Source: Proteromonas lacertae
Lineage: Eukaryota; Sar; Bigyra; Opalinata; Proteromonadidae
Length of the DNA stretch: 64,000 nt
Reading direction: 5' to 3'
Assembly: GCA_002245135.1 (NCBI GenBank)
Contig: NGBS01000002.1
Location: 1-64,000 of the forward strand
This document shows positions 62,501 through 64,000 of the stretch, piece after piece (positions within the stretch are counted from its first letter, which is position 1; each line of letters starts with the position of its first letter). Made by a program: the position numbers and the translations under genes. The notes under the pieces are model-generated. The model saw only the letters and a list, made by a program, of their open reading frames with translations. It was not told the origin of the DNA and made no database searches.

Positions 62501-64000
62501 AAATGGAAATAATATAAAAATGTCGAGTGGAAGTGGTTCAACAAGTGGTTTGATCGAAATATCTGGAAATGAAAATGGAATATTTATAAAAAGTGGATCT
62601 GGAAGTTCAAAGAGTGGATCAATCGAACTATCTAGTAGTACAATAAATATCTCAGTAGGTGATAGTTCCAAAACAAGTGGTTCAATATTAATAGAAAGTG
62701 GAAGTGGATTAAATAAAAGTAAAATCGAATTAAATAGTGGAACAATAAATATAGAAAGTAATGGAAATAAAGATAATAAAAATACAAGTGGATCAATAAT
62801 GATAAAAAGTGGAAATGGAAGTTCAACAGGTGGTTCAATATTTTTAAATGGTGGAAAATTAATGGAAATGTCAAGTGGTTCAAGTAGTGGCAATAGTGGA
62901 AGTATTGTAATATCAACCGAATCAAGTGGTAAAATCGACTTATTGAGTAAAAATTTAATCGAATTAAAAAGTGGTGAAATGATAAAGATTGAAAATGGAA
63001 GTGAAGATGAAAATGGTTCAATAAGTTTAAATAGTTCGAATGAGATAAAATTATCAAGTGGAAATGGTAGTTCAACAGGTGGTTCAATCAAATTATCTGT
63101 GAGTAAAAGTGGTTCAATAATGTTATTAGGAAAAGATATACTAATAAAGAATGACGAAAATAGTACAAATGGATCAGGAATTGAAATTTTATCTAAAAGA
63201 TTGAATGTAGAAAGTGGAAATGGAAAAAGTGGAAGTAATATTGAAATGAAATCTGTATCTGGAACTATCTTAATGGAAAGTAGTAATGGTATAATAAGTA
63301 TAAAAGGTGGAAGTAGTGAAAATACTGGTGGAAAAATAATAATCGAAACAGGAAATTCTTCTGAATCTGGTTCAATATTTGTTGAAGTTGTCAATGATAT
63401 AAACATTGAACAAGGTAGTTCTACAAATGCTGGTAATATTATATTTAACAGCGAAACTACTGATGGAGGAAGTATTGAAATAATTGGTGGAGTAAAAGGC
63501 GTTTCTATTGCTACTAATGTTGGAAGTAGTAAATCTGGCTCTATTTTATTATCTGGTGGAAGCAATATTAATATCAAAACTGGAGACTCTACTACTGCTG
63601 GTAGTGTCTCATTTAGTAATAGTAATGGTAATATACTACTAAATTCTAAGAAAATAGAAGTTATAACAAAATCAGGATCGGACAGTTCTGGAAGTATTTT
63701 ATTAAATAGTAATTCAATTAATATTGACAGTAATACATTAACTTTAGCTACAGGAAATAGTGAAACTAGCAGTGGATCAATATATATAAAAACTGAAGAT
63801 ACCAATACTGTTGGTAGTATATTACTACAAGGACATTCCACTTCTATTCAAGTTTCTGATACAGGAAGTATTTCATTATTAAGTTCCTTAATAAACTTGA
63901 AAACATCCGATTCGAGTAGTACTGTTGGTTCAATCAATATATCTGGTAAAAATGTGAAACTGGAAAGTGGTGAAAGTAAAACCATTGATATAATAAGTGG
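23597..64000 (+). CDS. Giant secreted PSI / Ser-Gly solenoid / peptidase S74 protein (partial, runs off the window)
   Basis: Starts at ATG 23597-23599. Exons 23597-23727, 23761-23909 and 23950 onward; introns 33 and 40 nt; no later intron seen. A signal peptide (about 1-27, ending CGVVA) is followed by two Cys-rich PSI-like modules (QQCSNCTSHVGCGYC, then CDKCAADTECAWC). The rest is a degenerate repeat of 10-16 residues of the form SGxIxIxTGxSxx, with alternating hydrophobic residues and turn-forming Gly/Ser/Asn, the pattern of a parallel beta-solenoid. A peptidase S74 domain lies at 38,500-39,110 and the repeats then resume. Three extra-base frame breaks (23,979; 51,630; 53,810) separate open frames 23,962-51,666, 51,605-53,920 and about 53,877-64,000. 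Joined, this is more than 13,400 codons with no stop by the window end. It is probably extracellular or surface-attached (adhesin, coat or matrix); no transmembrane anchor is seen in the window. Confidence 0.8.
23697..24110 (+). other. Two Cys-rich PSI-like modules of the giant protein
   Basis: Module 1 spans the 33-nt intron: Cys before TEYSS, then QQCSNCTSHVGCGYCLSTMT and later Cys residues. Module 2 follows the second intron: CGIYDQ, CDKCAADTECAWCASEKIC, and a closing Cys pair in KGCRNPIYNTPCPS. Spacing fits the plexin-semaphorin-integrin fold, a small disulphide knot found in extracellular proteins. Module 2 is interrupted by the frame break at 23,979. Confidence 0.65.
23974..23983 (+). 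other. Frame break 1 in the giant gene (TT for T)
   Basis: From exon 2 the frame reads VKPDCGIYDQ and meets TGA at 23,982. Dropping one T of the pair at 23,979-23,980 gives CGIYDQCDKC, which aligns with VQQCSNC of the first module and leads into the long open frame. No alternative splice site has the right phase. Confidence 0.65.
32023..34357 (+). repeat. Segmental duplication, copy 1 (2,335 bp)
   Basis: Begins agtggatcaataaagttaga and ends aaatctaaa at about 34,352-34,357. It is repeated almost base for base 2,544 bp downstream (34,567-36,901); the encoded protein is the same over about 778 residues. The copies diverge sharply at both edges, and 209 bp of unrelated solenoid sequence separates them. 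Confidence 0.95.
34567..36901 (+). repeat. Segmental duplication, copy 2 (2,335 bp)
   Basis: Near-identical partner of 32,023-34,357 at an offset of 2,544 bp (848 codons), so the frame is kept. Visible differences are confined to the last few bases (aacatc versus aatatc), which implies a recent duplication or gene conversion. Confidence 0.95.
38500..39110 (+). other. Peptidase S74 / intramolecular chaperone domain inside the giant protein
   Basis: After a non-repetitive lead-in (FKLIDFNSTVRVNIQDKGAM, then LRTVFRVQSNKIFSH) the frame reads YPSDRRIKENIETINVDDML, then LMSLKIKSYTYTQEW, VRGVIAQEVNQTFPEYI and KIRMAVDELAALQAIYKRF. This is the S74 family pattern (SDxRxKxNI ... YxY ... GxIAQEV ... NxxxLxAxxxxALQ). 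In phage tailspikes and in MYRF-type proteins the domain trimerises and cuts itself off just before the conserved Ser, with Ser and Lys as catalytic pair; both are present (Ser at 38,764-38,766). In the full-length protein this is near residue 5,030. Confidence 0.85.
51626..51634 (+). other. Frame break 2 in the giant gene (AA for A)
   Basis: Here the sequence is agtggaagatggtactgct. The duplicate copy at 53,881-53,896 reads agtggagatggtactgct, keeping the frame as ESGDGTAIGSISIL. The extra A sends the long frame to a stop at 51,664-51,666, while repeat-encoding sequence continues in the next frame. Confidence 0.85.
53806..53814 (+). other. Frame break 3 in the giant gene (AAA for AA)
   Basis: The sequence gaaggtgtaaacatttggtgg differs from the three sister copies that read gtgtaacatttggtgg (about 48,597, 51,552 and 52,493). 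The extra A replaces EGVTFGGSI with a non-repeat tail stopping at 53,920. The repeat continues one frame over and stays open to base 64,000. Confidence 0.85.
55300..64000 (+). repeat. Higher-order tandem array, about 2 kb units, continuing past the window
   Basis: The landmark ttccttaataaacttgaaaa occurs at 55,409, 57,167, 59,141, 61,115, 62,189 and 63,884. Intervals are 1,758, 1,974, 1,974, 1,074 and 1,695 bp, all multiples of 3. The two 1,974 bp units are almost identical over their full length. The shorter ones are deletion or replacement variants that carry unique solenoid blocks (for example 56,600-57,140, 61,735-62,080 and 63,330-63,870). Confidence 0.92.

Noticed and set aside
24046-63841. 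Many long minus-strand open frames (up to 666 codons) rich in Pro, Leu, Ile and Phe, and His/Leu/Tyr-rich ones in another frame
   Set aside because: They are mirrors of the Ser/Gly repeat: its codons rarely create stops on the opposite strand. They recur with the repeat units, lack splice sites or domains, and their composition follows directly from the sense codons.
23597-64000. Euplotes-type programmed +1 frameshifting or an altered genetic code
   Set aside because: The breaks are not at stop codons and have no shared slippery motif. Conserved genes end at normal stops and contain no in-frame TAA, TAG or TGA in their intact exons. Kept only as a remote alternative.
48451-64000. CRISPR array or non-coding satellite
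   Set aside because: Units are 1-2 kb, keep the reading frame and encode the solenoid; there is no short-repeat/spacer structure.

Overview
The window is nuclear DNA of an AT-rich unicellular eukaryote that uses the standard genetic code. Evidence: split genes with very small introns (most 25-50 nt, usually starting GTAT and ending TAG), conserved eukaryotic proteins (GRP94, cytosolic GlnRS with its N-terminal domain, eIF4G-like factor, AGM1, mitochondrial 2-oxoglutarate dehydrogenase), and no TAA/TAG/TGA inside the long conserved exons. A TCA-cycle E1 and mitochondrial-looking presequences argue for an aerobic protist; I cannot place it in a lineage from this sequence.

Layout. 1-2.2 kb: remains of three broken genes: a TFIIIB B'' (BDP1)-like SANT segment (+), a Cys-rich unknown (-) and another unknown (-). 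2.2-4.8 kb: an AT-hook, low-complexity charged protein (-) with a frayed 3' end. 5.0-6.8 kb: a short eIF4G-like MIF4G/MA3 protein (-), sharing a 160 bp divergent promoter with glutaminyl-tRNA synthetase (+, 6.9-9.4 kb). 9.7-12.3 kb: ER Hsp90 (GRP94, +) preceded by a textbook heat-shock element and a TATA box. 12.5-15.4 kb: a BTB-armadillo protein (+). 15.5-23.0 kb: four closely packed minus-strand genes: a PP2C/PDP-like mitochondrial phosphatase lacking one metal-binding Asp, a PAP2 lipid phosphatase, phosphoacetylglucosamine mutase, and 2-oxoglutarate dehydrogenase E1.

23.6 kb to the right edge (over 40 kb) is one giant plus-strand gene. It encodes a signal peptide, two Cys-rich PSI-like modules, then thousands of residues of a degenerate SGxIxIxTGxS repeat that looks like a beta-solenoid, with a peptidase S74 (intramolecular chaperone) domain near residue 5,030 and the repeat resuming after it. 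The gene is still open at base 64,000, giving more than 13,400 codons. Its second half grew by near-identical in-frame segmental duplications (2.34 kb pair; about 1.3 kb units; about 2 kb units with an exact 1,974 bp period).

Reading the giant gene as one protein needs three frame corrections, each an extra single base, and several housekeeping genes need the same kind of correction. Assembly error is the simplest explanation; real decay or +1 frameshifting is the alternative. The giant secreted PSI/solenoid/S74 protein is the most unusual object here.
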